Positions 62,164 to 64,000 of a DNA stretch of 64,000 nt are shown piece by piece; position 1 is the stretch's first letter, and the number at the start of each line of letters is the position of its first letter. The position numbers were made by a program, and so were the translations under genes. Location: assembly GCF_004209775.1 (NCBI RefSeq), contig NZ_CP035914.1, forward strand, positions 1,922,001 to 1,986,000, given 5' to 3'. Below the pieces are notes generated by a model. It made no database searches. It was not told the DNA's origin and saw only the letters and a program-made list of their open reading frames with translations. This DNA is from Synechococcus sp. WH 8101 (lineage in GTDB: Bacteria; Cyanobacteriota; Cyanobacteriia; PCC-6307; Cyanobiaceae).

Positions 62164-63600
62164 GTGTCGGTTCGCGTTCGCCTCGCCCCGAGTCCGACAG
62201 GAACCCTCCACATTGGCACGGCCCGCACGGCCGTCTTCAACTGGCTCTTCGCCAGGCGCATGGGTGGAGCCTTTCTCCTGCGCATTGAAGACACCGATCG
62301 GGAGCGGTCAAAACCGGAATTCACCGCCAACATTCTTGAGGGGCTGCGCTGGCTGGGTCTCGAATGGGATGAAGAACCAGTAGTACAGAGCGAACGACTG
62401 GACGCCCACCGTGAAGCGATCCAGACCCTGCTCGACCGCGGCCTGGCCTATCGCTGTTACACCAGCGAGGACGAACTCAACGCCCTGCGCGATCAACAAC
62501 GCGCCTCGGGCCTGGCTCCCCGTTATGACAACCGTCACCGCGATCTGAGTCCTGAGCAGGAGGCCGCCTTCCAAGCAGAGGGTCGTACGGCGGTGATCCG
62601 TTTTCGCATCGACGATGAGGAAAGCATCACCTGGTCTGACATGGTGCGCGGAGCCATGCGCTGGAGTGGGTCCGATCTGGGGGGCGACATGGTGATCGCC
62701 CGCCGGGCCGCCGCTGATGCCATCGGCGACCCCCTCTACAACCTGGTGGTGGTGGTGGACGATGCGGCCATGGCCATCACCCACGTGATCCGCGGCGAGG
62801 ACCACATCGCCAACACGGCCAAACAATTGCTGCTCTACGAAGCCCTCGGCCTCGGCGCACCCCAGTTCGCCCACACCCCGCTGATCCTCAATGCCGAAGG
62901 GCGCAAACTTTCCAAACGCGATGGCGTCACCTCGATCAGCGACTTTCGCGCCATGGGCTACACCGCAGAAGCGCTCGCCAATTACATGACCCTGCTCGGC
63001 TGGTCGGTGCCCGAGGGGATGGAGGAGCGCTTCAGCCTCACCGAAGCGGCAGCCGTATTCAGCTTTGAGCGGGTGAACAAGGCCGGCGCCCGTTTCGACT
63101 GGGACAAACTCAACTGGCTGAACGCCCAGGTCTTGCACGGCTGGGATGCCGACCAGCTGCTGACGGCACTCCAGCCCCTCTGGCAACAGGAAGGATGGGG
63201 CCTGCCTGGCGACGACCGCAGCTGGGCCAGGGATCTGGCCACTCTGCTGGGTCCTTCCCTCACCCTGGTGAACGATGGCGTGGAGCAGGCGCGTCCGTTC
63301 TTTGAGGAACCGGCGCTGGAAAGCGATGGTCTGCAGCAACTGGACCAGGACGGTGCCAAGGCAGCCCTTCAGGCCCTCAACAGCCTGCTGGAGTCGTCTC
63401 CCTGGGATGGCACCGACAACGGGCGCGGCCAGGAGCTACTGAAACAGGCGGTGGAGCAGGCCGGTGTGAAAAAAGGTCTGATGATGAAAAGTCTCCGTGC
63501 CGCCCTGCTCGGTCGCCTGCAGGGGCCCGACCTGATGACCACCTGGGGCTTACTGGCTCGAATCGGCCACGACCGGCAACGGATCCAACGCTGTTGCTGA
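62164..63600 (+). CDS. gltX: Glutamyl-tRNA synthetase
   Basis: 478 residues from GTG 62164 ([19 protein letters not shown]). Class I signatures: HIGT at the HIGH position and KLSKR at the KMSKS position; Zn-site-like and tRNA-binding helical C-terminal domain follow. In cyanobacteria the enzyme usually also charges tRNA-Gln for later amidation, and its product feeds 5-aminolevulinate synthesis used by hemL. Directly downstream of tRNA-Asp. Confidence 0.97.
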   Translation: MSVRVRLAPSPTGTLHIGTARTAVFNWLFARRMGGAFLLRIEDTDRERSKPEFTANILEGLRWLGLEWDEEPVVQSERLDAHREAIQTLLDRGLAYRCYTSEDELNALRDQQRASGLAPRYDNRHRDLSPEQEAAFQAEGRTAVIRFRIDDEESITWSDMVRGAMRWSGSDLGGDMVIARRAAADAIGDPLYNLVVVVDDAAMAITHVIRGEDHIANTAKQLLLYEALGLGAPQFAHTPLILNAEGRKLSKRDGVTSISDFRAMGYTAEALANYMTLLGWSVPEGMEERFSLTEAAAVFSFERVNKAGARFDWDKLNWLNAQVLHGWDADQLLTALQPLWQQEGWGLPGDDRSWARDLATLLGPSLTLVNDGVEQARPFFEEPALESDGLQQLDQDGAKAALQALNSLLESSPWDGTDNGRGQELLKQAVEQAGVKKGLMMKSLRAALLGRLQGPDLMTTWGLLARIGHDRQRIQRCC

Positions 63601-64000
63601 CCCATCAGGCGCTTCCTCAGCCCCTGGGGCGTCATCGCCCTCGTCGGCAGCGATCAAACCGAGCCAGTGAGCCAGGGGCTGGGCCGTCAATCCCTGCAGG
63701 CCCACCGTCATCAAAATTGTGAGAAACACCAGGCCCTGAAGGCGGCCAGCCCCGAGCACACCCGCCTGCTCCAGACGAATCGCGAAGAGCGAAGCCACCG
63801 CAGCTGTGACGATGCCCCGTGGCGCCAACCAACCGAGAAACAGGCGCTGACGCCAGTCCAGGGGCAAGCCAATCGTGGCGACACTCACCGCCACCGGTCG
63901 CACGAACACCATCAGCACCAACACACAACTGATCCCACCCCAACCGAGCGGGCTCAGTTCCGCCCAGGACACATCGGCCGCCAACAGGGGGAAGAGCATG
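63550..64000 (-). CDS. Sodium/proton antiporter (CPA1 type), C-terminal part
   Basis: About 150 residues of the C-terminal end; the gene continues past the right edge. Membrane helices and the motif [27 protein letters not shown] are typical of CPA1/NhaP-like antiporters, followed by [18 protein letters not shown] and an acidic tail. The apparent Met at the edge is probably internal. The last 51 bp overlap the end of gltX on the opposite strand. Confidence 0.85.
   Translation of the reverse strand, partial: MLFPLLAADVSWAELSPLGWGGISCVLVLMVFVRPVAVSVATIGLPLDWRQRLFLGWLAPRGIVTAAVASLFAIRLEQAGVLGAGRLQGLVFLTILMTVGLQGLTAQPLAHWLGLIAADEGDDAPGAEEAPDGSATALDPLPVVADSSQ

Noticed and set aside
1-64000. CRISPR array, prophage or rRNA operon
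   Set aside because: No regularly spaced short repeats, phage structural genes or rRNA sequence were seen; the only sizeable repeat is the 425-bp pair.

Overview
The window is a GC-rich, gene-dense stretch of a cyanobacterial chromosome. Its lineage markers are a high-light-inducible chlorophyll-binding protein, a fibrillin-like lipid-associated protein, hemL, GlcD-type glycolate oxidase, the bidirectional Hox NAD(P)-hydrogenase, a FutAB-type iron transporter and a Tat-exported PhoX. Compact operons, many small picocyanobacteria-type proteins and the presence of hox suggest the Cyanobium / Synechococcus subcluster 5.2-5.3 group (inference; no 16S in the window).

Region 1 (1-15126, minus strand) is a hydrogen and fermentation supercluster read hoxE-F-U-Y-H-hoxW-hypA-hypB-hypF-hypC-nifJ-(DHOD-like)-hypD-hypE. 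Nearly every junction is a 4-base ATGA overlap or a shorter gap; the one real spacer is 65 bp before hypB. Pyruvate:ferredoxin oxidoreductase and a dihydroorotate-dehydrogenase-like flavoprotein sit inside the maturation genes. Divergent from hoxE is a class II histone-deacetylase-superfamily gene. It converges on a 941-residue ADP-forming acyl-CoA synthetase/GNAT fusion that keeps both phosphorylatable histidines. Together these could convert pyruvate to acetyl-CoA, then acetate plus ATP, with H2 as electron sink, and could carry a protein-acetylation switch.

Region 2 (18935-22138) is accessory. Two copies, about 99 percent identical, of a 425-bp element in direct orientation bracket a 1.9-kb segment of small secreted, membrane and Nif11-type ORFs. 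Each copy ends in a possible small-RNA structure with a strong terminator-like hairpin. Copy 2 is flanked by a 6-bp direct repeat.

Region 3 (22139-36260) holds mixed genes: a GH57 enzyme, a DM13 protein, a DCC thiol oxidoreductase, an LMW-phosphatase-WbuC cupin fusion, a SRAP protein, GNAT, Hlip and fibrillin proteins, a PPOX flavoprotein, an AhpC/TSA-like protein, a Nif11 protein, an M32 carboxypeptidase, a second deacetylase-superfamily protein, a pterin dehydratase and a His-rich CobW GTPase. Several microproteins of 31-58 residues lie between them.

Region 4 (36327-47974) is nutrient and metal handling: a Fur-box-preceded futAB pair, a phoX/phytase-like operon, a CDF exporter, an MFS carrier with phosphate:H+ symporter signatures, and a minus-strand operon of an unknown protein, an M41-like protease, LarC and a UPF0104 membrane protein.

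Region 5 (48054-64000) is mostly housekeeping: TPR protein, xth, glcD, hemL, OprB-like porin, YajQ, MAPEG, SPFH/NfeD pair, DprA-like and BioD/DRTGG proteins, SDR, map, rplS, tRNA-Trp, tRNA-Asp, gltX and the C-terminal end of a CPA1 antiporter. No CRISPR array, rRNA, phage module or transposase was seen.
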